A stretch of DNA of 31,858 bases from Christensenella sp. UBA4379 (GTDB lineage: Bacteria; Bacillota; Clostridia; Christensenellales; Aristaeellaceae): contig DGRV01000081.1 of NCBI GenBank assembly GCA_002391225.1, forward strand, positions 546-32,403. The letters run 5' to 3'. Made by a program: the position numbers and the translations under genes. The notes under the pieces are model-generated. The model saw nothing but the letters and a program-made list of their open reading frames with translations, was not told the origin of the DNA and made no database searches. Numbering within the stretch: position 1 is the stretch's first letter; each line of letters starts with the position of its first letter. This document shows, one piece after another, positions 21,824 through 28,480 of the stretch.

Positions 21824-23470
21824 TCAGAACAACTTTACTACCATTCCCTCGTAGAGGTAACCGCTGTTCTTGGGGATCACGTGGGTGACGTCGCCCTGGG
21901 TGGAGATGACGGTGACGGGGGTAAAATAGTTGTTCCCCGTCTCGTCGATGATGACCACGCCGGTCTGGCCCATCTGGGTGTAGAGGGCGCGGGTCGGGAT
22001 GGTCAGGCTGTCGACGTTTTCACCCAGCTGTACGCGGCAGGAGCGGACGTACAGGATGTTGCGGACGTCCGCCTCGGAAACGAGCAGGCGGACCAGCAGC
22101 TCCCCGCCGGAGCGGGTGAAGCTCTCGACCTCGGCGTTGACGACGGTGTTTTCAAAGTTCTCAATCAAAAGGCGGTAATTCTGCCCGATGACCGGCGTCC
22201 AGTCCGGATTGTCGGACAGCATCAGCACGGCCCAGCGGTCGGTCTTGACCAGGCGGTAGACGGCCACCGTGTTGCGCGTGGCGGACTCGTTCGGCGGAGC
22301 GATGCCCCGGTACATGGAGCGGACCTCGGCGGGAGAAAAGTTCGCGTAGGTCGTCATGTTGCAGGTGGGCTCAAAACCGTCGGTGTAGAAGCTGACGATG
22401 CCGTCCGACGCGGCGGCGTACTGCTTGGTCCAGCTGGAGATGCGCTGCAGCTGGGCGTTTTCGTCGTCGTAGAGGCGGGAGAGCTTCTGATCGTCCGGGT
22501 ATTTCTGCCGCAGGTAGGACTGCCGGGCCTGCAGGGCCTGGGTGAGCAGCCTTTCCTGGTTGACCAGGCTGCCCCAGCCTTCCTGGATCATAAGCCGGGT
22601 GTTACGGGCCTGGTCCCGGACGGCGTTGTCCAGGGCGGTGAGGCGGGCGTCCTTGGCGGACCCGGAGGAGGAGATCAGGGTTTTATGATATTCCTTGATC
22701 TGGTCGCGGTATTTTTTCAGGGTGGTCAGCTCGCGGGAGTTGAAGCCGGAGGTGTACACCGTGCACAGGGAGGCGGTGCGGTCCACCTCGGCGCCCTCCT
22801 CGGCGGTGTAATCGATCTGGCTGATGCCGTCCTGGGTGTAGACGATCTCGTTGCGGATGATCACGGCGTCCCCTGCGTAGCGGGAGGACAGAACGCCGGC
22901 GGTCACGTAGCCGTACATCGCCTCCTGCGGGGCGAAGTGCTGGATGATCGCAAAGGCCGCGACGCCCAGGATGAGCACCGCCACCACCAGGTAGGGAGTG
23001 CCGGACCTCCTGTTTCGGATCGGGATGCCGGTGGACGGCATCCGGTATCCGGGCTTGGCCTGCTGGCCGGAGGGCCCCCGCGAGGGAGCCTGCCGAGGCC
23101 CCTGGCCGCCGGGAGGCACTTGCTGCGGCTGCTGGACCGGGCTGAACGGGTCGGGCGGCGCGAAAGGGCTGTTCCGTCCGTCCTGCAGGGGCCGGGGGCC
23201 ACCCGTGTTCTGCGCGTTCCGCTGATAGGGACCGTTCTGGGGATTCTGCCCGTTCTGCGGATAGCCCTGCTGCGGGGCGTACCCGTTCTGCGGGACGCCG
23301 CCGAGCGGGGCATAGCCGCCCTGCCCGCCCTGGGGATACCCCTGGGGCGGGGCGGGAGCCTGGTATTCCGGCTCCAGCTGAGCAGGCGGCGGAACCGCCC
23401 CCGCCTGACGGCTGACCGGCTTCTGATTCAGTTGTGTCCAGTCAGGCGGCTGGTAAGGGGGCTGCTGCAT
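21824..23470 (-). CDS. HlyD-like membrane protein with long Pro/Gln-rich N terminus
   Basis: 548 residues. Residues 1-155 are Pro/Gln/Gly-rich and disordered (PQGYPQGGQGGY, GYAPQQGYPQNGQNPQNG). Residues 159-178 form one membrane helix (YLVVAVLILGVAAFAIIQHF). The outer part starts GYVTAGVLSSRYAGDAVIIRNE, the first lipoyl/beta strand of HlyD-type adaptors, then a coiled coil (about 235-340), then a second beta part ending SGYLYEGMVVKLF. HlyD proteins usually pair with exporters, but none is adjacent; such single-membrane forms occur near cell-division genes in Clostridia. The ATG at 23470 follows GGAG; a longer in-frame start at 23536 would be translated from the intergenic heptad repeat and is rejected. 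Confidence 0.82.
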   Translation of the reverse strand: MQQPPYQPPDWTQLNQKPVSRQAGAVPPPAQLEPEYQAPAPPQGYPQGGQGGYAPLGGVPQNGYAPQQGYPQNGQNPQNGPYQRNAQNTGGPRPLQDGRNSPFAPPDPFSPVQQPQQVPPGGQGPRQAPSRGPSGQQAKPGYRMPSTGIPIRNRRSGTPYLVVAVLILGVAAFAIIQHFAPQEAMYGYVTAGVLSSRYAGDAVIIRNEIVYTQDGISQIDYTAEEGAEVDRTASLCTVYTSGFNSRELTTLKKYRDQIKEYHKTLISSSGSAKDARLTALDNAVRDQARNTRLMIQEGWGSLVNQERLLTQALQARQSYLRQKYPDDQKLSRLYDDENAQLQRISSWTKQYAAASDGIVSFYTDGFEPTCNMTTYANFSPAEVRSMYRGIAPPNESATRNTVAVYRLVKTDRWAVLMLSDNPDWTPVIGQNYRLLIENFENTVVNAEVESFTRSGGELLVRLLVSEADVRNILYVRSCRVQLGENVDSLTIPTRALYTQMGQTGVVIIDETGNNYFTPVTVISTQGDVTHVIPKNSGYLYEGMVVKLF

Positions 23471-23489
23471 GGAAACTCCTTCATTTTTA

Positions 23490-23611
23490 GAGTGAAGAGT
23501 GGAGAGTGAAGAGTGAAGATTTGATATGGTTTTCACGAACTATATCCATCTTCACTCTGCGACCGAAGGGAGCGAAAACTCTTCACTCTCCACTCTGTGA
23601 GCGAAGCGAAT
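23490..23611 (+). repeat. Heptad repeat element with two mini-hairpins
   Basis: Four heptads GAGTGAA, GAGTGGA, GAGTGAA, GAGTGAA (23490-23517) face the inverse arm (ATCTTCACTC at 23548 onward and CTCTTCACTCTCCACTC near 23580). Between and after lie two 15-nt motifs, GCGACCGAAGGGAGC (23559-23573) and GTGAGCGAAGCGAAT (23597-23611). It fills the gap between the HlyD-like gene and the aminopeptidase, ending 2 bp from the latter's stop codon. Confidence 0.9.
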
Positions 23612-23612
23612 A

Positions 23613-24950
23613 TCAGTCAGCGAGTGTTCCCATCGGGTCCCAGGGGGCGAGCTCCTTGGGGGGGAGGGAGGCGAACTGTTCGACTTCGCCCAGGTACTGG
23701 CCTTCGACGGCGGCCTGGAAGACGTATTCGTCAAACCAGCTGTCGGAGCAGATGTAATAGCCCTTCTTGCCGTGTTCGTCGCCCCAGGAGTTTTCGATCT
23801 TCCAGCGGACGGGCTTTCCTTCCCCGTCCAGGCTGACGCCGGTGAGGACCATGGCGTGGTTCATGGCGGATAGGCCGTAGTTGAGCGCGTCCTCCTTGGC
23901 CATCTGGAGGTCCAGGCCGCTCAGCAGCTCGTCGCCGTAGCTCTGGTCGTCCCAGATGCCCTTGTCGCGGTTGCCGTAGTGGCCTACGTCGCTGCCGAAC
24001 CAGACCACTTTGCCGTCACGCAGCTGGCGCAGGATGGCGGCCTTGAACTCGTCCATCGTCAGGTTCAGGTGGGTGACGGGCTTGCCGCCCACCACGTTGC
24101 CCAGGAAGCGGATCGTGTAGGTCTGGTGGAAGGGCTTGTCGTCCGTGGGGGCGTGAATGATGCTGACGGTGCTGCGAATGACGGGCAGGGCGTACTTTTC
24201 GGCAAAGTCCATCGGGGTCAGCTTCCGCTCGACGTGATAGAGGCCCTTCTTGTCCACGTATTCAAAGTCGAAGCTGCGGGGCGGCTCGCCGTAGCAGGAG
24301 CACAGGAAGCCGTAGATTTTGCCCAGCATTTCGGACTTGCGGCGGTAGATGATCGGCTCGTCCACCCCGTCCTTGACCATCTGGCGCAGCTTGCAGGCGC
24401 AGATCTTGAGGTTGCGGTTGAGCAGGCGGTTCATATCGGCGGTGTTTTCGGACTGGTAGGTCTCGTCATAGACGTCCTTGGGCACCACGCCGTACTTTTC
24501 GATGATGTTGGCGCACATGTCCCACTGGCCGCCGTCGTGGACGCCGGTCTGCAGGATGAAGGAGACCGTGCGGTCGTCGGTGGGCAGGGAGGCGGTGTCC
24601 AGCATGGCGGTCAGGAAGTAGTTGCAGCGCTCGAACTTATCCCAGAAGGCCAGGTAGGTCTGGGAAAGCTCGAAGTTTTCCAGATCCAGGTCCTTGGCGA
24701 TCCGCTCGCGCAGCACGTTGGTGGCGGCGAAGAGCCAGCACCGGCCGGAATGCTTCTGATTGGTGACCGGCAGGGTCTTGATCTCCAGGGAGAACTTGTG
24801 GCGCATCTTCATCTCGCCGACGGTGCGGTTGGCGACCTCGCTGAGCTTGTTGCGGGACAGAGACATGGTGGCCAGCTGCCGCTCGTTGTTCACCTGATAC
24901 GCCTTGGACCAGGCTTCCAGCTGCGAAGGGGAAATGGGCATCTGTTTCAT
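23613..24950 (-). CDS. pepC: C1 family aminopeptidase (PepC/bleomycin hydrolase type)
   Basis: 445 residues, normal for the family. Catalytic C71 in SGRCWLFAATN with the oxyanion Q65, H365 in NHAMVLTG, and N387 in IENSWGDEHGKKGYY. The enzyme is a cytosolic cysteine aminopeptidase, usually hexameric, for peptide turnover. AGGAGG (complement of 24957-24962) lies 6 nt before the ATG at 24950. The C terminus is PMGTLAD; canonical enzymes end in a residue that projects into the active site. It is flanked on both sides by heptad repeat elements. Confidence 0.95.
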   Translation of the reverse strand: MKQMPISPSQLEAWSKAYQVNNERQLATMSLSRNKLSEVANRTVGEMKMRHKFSLEIKTLPVTNQKHSGRCWLFAATNVLRERIAKDLDLENFELSQTYLAFWDKFERCNYFLTAMLDTASLPTDDRTVSFILQTGVHDGGQWDMCANIIEKYGVVPKDVYDETYQSENTADMNRLLNRNLKICACKLRQMVKDGVDEPIIYRRKSEMLGKIYGFLCSCYGEPPRSFDFEYVDKKGLYHVERKLTPMDFAEKYALPVIRSTVSIIHAPTDDKPFHQTYTIRFLGNVVGGKPVTHLNLTMDEFKAAILRQLRDGKVVWFGSDVGHYGNRDKGIWDDQSYGDELLSGLDLQMAKEDALNYGLSAMNHAMVLTGVSLDGEGKPVRWKIENSWGDEHGKKGYYICSDSWFDEYVFQAAVEGQYLGEVEQFASLPPKELAPWDPMGTLAD

Positions 24951-25002
24951 AAGGAACCTCCTACTTTATGTTAGTATTAGATATCCAAATGGGGAAGAGA
25001 AA

Positions 25003-25041
25003 GGAGAGTGGAGAGTGGAGAGTGAAGAGTGGAGAGTGGAG
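25003..25041 (+). repeat. Heptad repeat array (GGAGAGT type)
   Basis: GGAGAGT x3, GAAGAGT, GGAGAGT and a decayed GGAGATG run in exact 7-bp phase. This is the left arm of the element whose inverse arm is the 31-bp array at 25111-25291. The 69 bp between (25042-25110) are A/T-rich with no gene; the aminopeptidase promoter, if local, must lie here or in the repeat. Confidence 0.9.
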
Positions 25042-25110
25042 ATGATTTTGTCCTCATGAAAAAAGGTAAGAAGAAAGGCGTCAAATAATGAATCACTATA
25101 TTTATCTCAA

Positions 25111-25291
25111 CTCTTCACTCTGCGAGCGTAGCGAGCAAAAACTCTTCACTCTGCGAGCGTAGCGAGCAAAAACTCTTCACTCTGCGAGCGCAGCGAGCGA
25201 AAACTCTTCACTCTGTGAGCGCAGCGAGCGGAAACTCTTCACTCTGTGAGCGCAGCGAGCGGAAACTCTTCACTCTGCGACCGAAGGGAGC
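25111..25291 (+). repeat. 31-bp tandem repeat, six units, between parB and pepC
   Basis: Units start at 25111, 25142, 25173, 25204, 25235 and 25266, exactly 31 bp apart. Each has CTCTTCACTCT followed by a 15-nt motif (GCGAGCGTAGCGAGC, GCGAGCGCAGCGAGC, GTGAGCGCAGCGAGC or, last, GCGACCGAAGGGAGC) and an A-rich joint. The last unit abuts the parB stop codon (25292). There are no unique spacers, so it is not a CRISPR array. Units differ mainly at the loop base, the second base and the joint. Confidence 0.95.
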
Positions 25292-26152
25292 TTACTTTCC
25301 CTCCAACGTTTCCAGCGCTGCGTAAATGAGGTCCAGCTCTTCCGGGGAATTGTAGGCCAGGGTGATCTTGCCCTTTTTGCCGTTGCCCTGGAACAGGACG
25401 TTTTTGACGCCGACGGCGCTGCGCAGGCGCTCCCGCATGTCGGACAGCTCCGGGGCCAGGGCGGCCGGGGGCTTGGGACGGGCGGGGGCCGCAGGGACGG
25501 GTCCGTCGGCGGCCAGGGCCTCCATCTGCCGGACGGAGAGATGCTCGCGGAGGGCCTTTTGGAAAAGGGCGGCGCGGAAGGCCTCGTCCCGGATGCCGGC
25601 CAGCACGCGGCCGTGGCCGGCGCTGAGCTTCCCGGTCCGCAGGGCGTCCAGCATCTCCTTGTCCAGCGTCAGCAGGCGCAGGGTGTTGGCGACGGCCGGG
25701 CGGGACTGGCCCAGCCGGGCGGCGACCTGCTCCTGGGTCAGCCCGCACTCATCCATCAGCGCGCGGATGCCTTCGGCTTCTTCGGCGGGGTTCAGGTCCT
25801 CCCGCTGGAGGTTTTCGATGAGGCTGGCGGCCATGGCCTCTTCCCGGGTCATGGTTTTGACCAGGCAGGGCACCTCGGAAAGGCCTGCGAGCCGGGCGGC
25901 CCGAAAGCGCCTTTCCCCGGCGACGATCGTATAGCGGCCGTTCTCCTGCTCGGTCACCAGCAGCGGCTGGAGGATGCCGGAGGAGCGGATGCTTTCGCTT
26001 AAGGCGGCGAGGGCGCCTTCGTCAAAGGAGGTCCGGGGCTGACCGGGGTTGCGGTCGATCTGGCTGACGGGAACCTGCCGGACGCCGCCCTCCTCGGCGC
26101 CGGTATCCGGCAGAAGGGCGTCCAGCCCCCGGCCCAAACCCAGTTTCTTCAT
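25292..26152 (-). CDS. parB: Chromosome-partitioning protein ParB (Spo0J)
   Basis: 286 residues starting MKKLGLGRGLDALLPD. N-terminal CTPase/ParB domain: VPVSQIDRNPGQPRTSF, then GERRFRAARLAGL (79-91) and ENLQREDLNPAEEA (113-126). Helix-turn-helix LTQEQVAARLGQSRPAVANTLRLL (138-161) for parS binding, and a C-terminal dimer domain. It forms clamps at parS to segregate the origin. The ATG at 26152 is 4 bp after the parA stop with AAGGAG in the parA end; longer in-frame readings into parA are rejected. The stop codon touches the 31-bp repeat array. Confidence 0.96.
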   Translation of the reverse strand: MKKLGLGRGLDALLPDTGAEEGGVRQVPVSQIDRNPGQPRTSFDEGALAALSESIRSSGILQPLLVTEQENGRYTIVAGERRFRAARLAGLSEVPCLVKTMTREEAMAASLIENLQREDLNPAEEAEGIRALMDECGLTQEQVAARLGQSRPAVANTLRLLTLDKEMLDALRTGKLSAGHGRVLAGIRDEAFRAALFQKALREHLSVRQMEALAADGPVPAAPARPKPPAALAPELSDMRERLRSAVGVKNVLFQGNGKKGKITLAYNSPEELDLIYAALETLEGK

Positions 26153-26156
26153 GGTA

Positions 26157-26921
26157 TCACGGCTCCTTGTTCTTGCGGATGATTTCTTTGGCAAGCGCTT
26201 CGTAGGCGGCCCCGCCCAGGGAGCGGGGGTCGTAGACACTGATGGGCTTGCCGTGGCTGGGCGCTTCCCCCAGGCGGACGTTGCGGGGAATGATCACGGG
26301 GAAGACCTGGCCCTTAAAATGCTTCTTGACCTCGGCGGCCACCTGCAGGCTCAGGTTGGTCCGCCCGTCGTACATGGTCAGCAGCACCCCTTCGATGGCC
26401 AGGGCTGGGTTTGTGCTGTGACGGACGCGGCGGATGGTGTCCAGCAGGGCGGAAACCCCTTCCAGGGCGTAGTATTCGCACTGGATCGGGATCAGCACGC
26501 TCTGGGCGGCGGTCAGGGCGTTGACCGTCAGCAGGCTCAGAGAGGGCGGACAGTCGATCACGATAAAGTCGTATTCGTCCTTGACCTGGGCCAGGGCGGC
26601 GCGCATGCGGTACTCCCGCCGCTCCACCTGGGCCAGTTCCAGCTCGGCCCCGGCCAGACGGATGTCCGACGGGGAAACAAAGAGGCGCTTGACGTCCGTC
26701 TTTTCGACGGTTTTGCTCATCTCACACTGCGTCAGCAGGGCTTCATAGATGGTTTTCTTCCCGGCGGATATGTTCACCCCGCTGGAGGCGTTGCCCTGCG
26801 GGTCGCTGTCCACCAGGAGGGTTTTCTGGTTCATCTCCGCCAGGTACGCGGCCAGGCTGACTGCCGTGGTAGTTTTTCCAACGCCGCCCTTCTGATTGGC
26901 GACCGCGATGATTTTACCCAT
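26157..26921 (-). CDS. parA: ParA/Soj ATPase
   Basis: 254 residues, small chromosomal type without an N-terminal HTH. Deviant Walker A KGGVGKTTT (11-19), DSDPQGNASSGVNI, DFIVIDCPPSLSLLTVNAL, and C-terminal VIIPRNVRLGEAPSHGKPI. ParA binds DNA as an ATP dimer and works with ParB in origin segregation and replication control. The start follows AAGGA at a long 14-nt distance, but the MGKIIAVANQKGG beginning is invariant. A VapBC-like pair lies 65 bp upstream on the same strand. Confidence 0.96.
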   Translation of the reverse strand: MGKIIAVANQKGGVGKTTTAVSLAAYLAEMNQKTLLVDSDPQGNASSGVNISAGKKTIYEALLTQCEMSKTVEKTDVKRLFVSPSDIRLAGAELELAQVERREYRMRAALAQVKDEYDFIVIDCPPSLSLLTVNALTAAQSVLIPIQCEYYALEGVSALLDTIRRVRHSTNPALAIEGVLLTMYDGRTNLSLQVAAEVKKHFKGQVFPVIIPRNVRLGEAPSHGKPISVYDPRSLGGAAYEALAKEIIRKNKEP

Positions 26922-26986
26922 TGTGTTCTGTCAGTCCTTGAAAGAAATAAAAAGGTTGGATGATGGAAGTGGCTCTGGAGATAATA

Positions 26987-27415
26987 TTAAAGGTTCCAAT
27001 CTTCCACGGTGATGCATTTGATTTCCTTAAATTGGCACAGCTGCTTGTCGTTTGTCAGAAATACATCGCAGCCTTCGTGAACGGCGGTTGCCAGCTGCAG
27101 GGCGTCCATTCCTTTAAAATGAGGATACTGAGCCCTGATGGCGGCTGCCTTTTTGGCGATTTCGACCGTGATCGGAAGGATGTCAATATGGCAGTCGTCT
27201 GTGAATTCAAAAAACACATCCGCTTTTTCCCGGTTCGCTGTCCGATAGGGGAAGACCAGATATTCTTCGCAGGTCACGGACGACGTGATCATTTTTTTGC
27301 CGGAGTTCAGTATGTATTCCAGAATATCGCGCATCTTTCCGCCGAAATGAATATCGTCATCCAGAAAATAAATCAGCGGTGCCGTATCAAGAAATACTTT
27401 ATTAAACTCTGTCAT
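26987..27415 (-). CDS. PIN-domain toxin (VapC-like)
   Basis: 142 residues. Four acidic residues of the PIN active site are visible: D10 (FLDTAPLIYFLD), E50/E51 (SVTCEEYLV), D104 (KGMDALQLATA) and D123 (FLTNDKQL). PIN toxins are Mg-dependent ribonucleases, often cutting tRNA or rRNA. It overlaps the antitoxin gene by 14 bp, so translation is coupled. All key residues are present, so it is probably functional, in contrast with higB in this window. Confidence 0.88.
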   Translation of the reverse strand: MTEFNKVFLDTAPLIYFLDDDIHFGGKMRDILEYILNSGKKMITSSVTCEEYLVFPYRTANREKADVFFEFTDDCHIDILPITVEIAKKAAAIRAQYPHFKGMDALQLATAVHEGCDVFLTNDKQLCQFKEIKCITVEDWNL

Positions 27416-27632
27416 TCTGCCGAAGCCCCTTTACATATTCGCCGGCGTCTTCGGTGAACATTTTCTTTCCCCGGCCCATATACTTATCGAGACGGATTTT
27501 TTGCTCCGGTTGATGTTCAGGCTTCTTTTCCAAGATGGTAATAATGACTCTCTGGCCGACCGACATGGATACTTCTTCGTCCATTACGATGCCGGTCCCG
27601 TCGTAATATCCGCTTACTGCCGTCAGCGACAT
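27402..27632 (-). CDS. Antitoxin of the PIN-toxin pair (AbrB/VapB-like)
   Basis: 76 residues, MSLTAVSGYYDGTGIVMDEE onward. The pattern G-x-IVMDEEVSMSVGQRVIITIL resembles the swapped-hairpin (AbrB/MazE) DNA-binding fold, followed by a charged C-terminal tail (KYMGRGKKMFTEDAGEYVKGL) of the kind that wraps the toxin. GGAAGGAG lies 7 nt before the ATG at 27632. Gene order and the 14-bp overlap with the PIN gene support the antitoxin role; the exact family is less sure. Confidence 0.75.
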   Translation of the reverse strand: MSLTAVSGYYDGTGIVMDEEVSMSVGQRVIITILEKKPEHQPEQKIRLDKYMGRGKKMFTEDAGEYVKGLRQNDRV

Positions 27633-27654
27633 ATCATCACTCCTTCCGGAAATC

Positions 27655-27682
27655 ATTACGCATTAGGCATTACGCATTATGC
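27655..27682 (+). repeat. Short heptad array (ATTACGC type)
   Basis: Four exact-phase units: ATTACGC, ATTAGGC, ATTACGC, ATTATGC. The stop codon of the next gene (27684-27686) begins 1 bp after it. Same unit type as the array at 20780-20821. Confidence 0.9.
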
Positions 27683-27683
27683 T

Positions 27684-28184
27684 TCACGTATTATTCGGCC
27701 CTTCCTCTTTCAGCCACCCCTTCCACCGAAACGCCGGGTGGCTTTCCCGGGCTACGCGGGCGAGGGTTTTCCGCTCCTCCTCGGTCTCGTAATCGGCAAA
27801 GCGCAGATACAGGGCCCGGATGGCGGACAGGCTGTTTTCCCTCAGGGAATAGTCCCTGAGCAGCATCAGGTGGTGGGCGTCCGTGGGGAACTGATCAAAG
27901 ACCAGGTAGAGCAGCTCGTCCGCCAGCACGGGAAAGTCCTCGTTCTCCATCCGGACGACGTCCCCGCTGTCCAGCAGGATCCGCATGTCGCCCTCGGTGG
28001 CGCTTTGCACGGCGGAATAGAGATAGCCCTCCAGGCTGTTGCGCAGATCGGTCGCCTTGTCCCGCGCGGAAACGAAGGAATTCAGGCGCTTCTGCGTTTC
28101 CTTCACGATCTGCGGGCGGACCTGCAGAAGCGCGCTGCCCACCCATGGGGAAAGCAGATGGAAGACCTGTTGTTCAGAAACCAT
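27684..28184 (-). CDS. Hypothetical helical protein
   Basis: 166 residues, not recognised. It looks soluble and mostly helical: MVSEQQVFHLLSPWVGSALL, KETQKRLNSFVSARDKATDLR, DELLYLVFDQFPTDAHHLMLLRDYSL, and a basic-aromatic end AFRWKGWLKEEGPNNT. No signal peptide, membrane helix or metal motif. The ATG at 28184 follows a GGCGGTGAG site; upstream in-frame codons lack a ribosome binding site. It is the first gene of the minus-strand run leading to vapBC and parAB, with 51 bp and a heptad array before the antitoxin. Confidence 0.65.
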   Translation of the reverse strand: MVSEQQVFHLLSPWVGSALLQVRPQIVKETQKRLNSFVSARDKATDLRNSLEGYLYSAVQSATEGDMRILLDSGDVVRMENEDFPVLADELLYLVFDQFPTDAHHLMLLRDYSLRENSLSAIRALYLRFADYETEEERKTLARVARESHPAFRWKGWLKEEGPNNT

Positions 28185-28398
28185 GCGCTCACCGCCTTTC
28201 CGATCAATACCCACCCTAAACAATACCACAGAATGAAGAAAAAGTCCATTGCTTTGTGTAAAATCCGCGGCTCACGCATGAATGCGCGAGCCTGCTGGCG
28301 GGGGAATCTTTCTTATTTTATTCTGACAGGTTTTCCTTGTCCGGACGATGGCTGTTTGTCTGATTTGGCCCGAAAGAGAAAAAAAGTTGGCAGCAGGG

Positions 28399-28427
28399 TT
28401 TACAAAACGGACGGTATGGTATAAAAT
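28399..28427 (+). promoter_or_regulatory. Promoter of the mglBAC operon
   Basis: TTTACA (28399-28404) and TAAAAT (28422-28427) are 17 nt apart, with TATAAA overlapping as an alternative. Downstream, CCCAA-caaa-TTGGG (28431-28444) and GGGC-ttgaa-GCCC are overlapping, mutually exclusive small hairpins in the leader, then AAAAAAAGGAGAG before the ATG. Upstream (28185-28398) I see only one imperfect stem (28269-28279 with 28282-28292) and no gene. Confidence 0.68.
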
Positions 28428-28480
28428 AAACCCAACAAATTGGGCTTGAAGCCCGGACAAAAAAAGGAGAGTGCATTCCC

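Noticed and set aside
21686..23509. Very long open frame opposite the HlyD-like gene
   Set aside because: It is low-complexity, shows no family motif, and mirrors the codon positions of a clear minus-strand gene in GC-rich DNA. The same holds for the long frame opposite mglA/mglC (30027-31856).
23471..23536. Longer N terminus of the HlyD-like protein (start at 23536)
   Set aside because: The extra residues are translated from the intergenic heptad repeat, and a ribosome binding site precedes the ATG at 23470.
25111..25291. Possible CRISPR array (six regular 31-bp units)
   Set aside because: The units are contiguous with no unique spacers, no leader and no cas genes nearby. It is a tandem minisatellite.
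28262..28292. Terminator upstream of the hypothetical gene/mglB
   Set aside because: The stem (28269-28279/28282-28292) has a 2-nt loop as drawn and no adjacent T run on the plus strand; on the minus strand only a short TTTT follows and no gene feeds into it.
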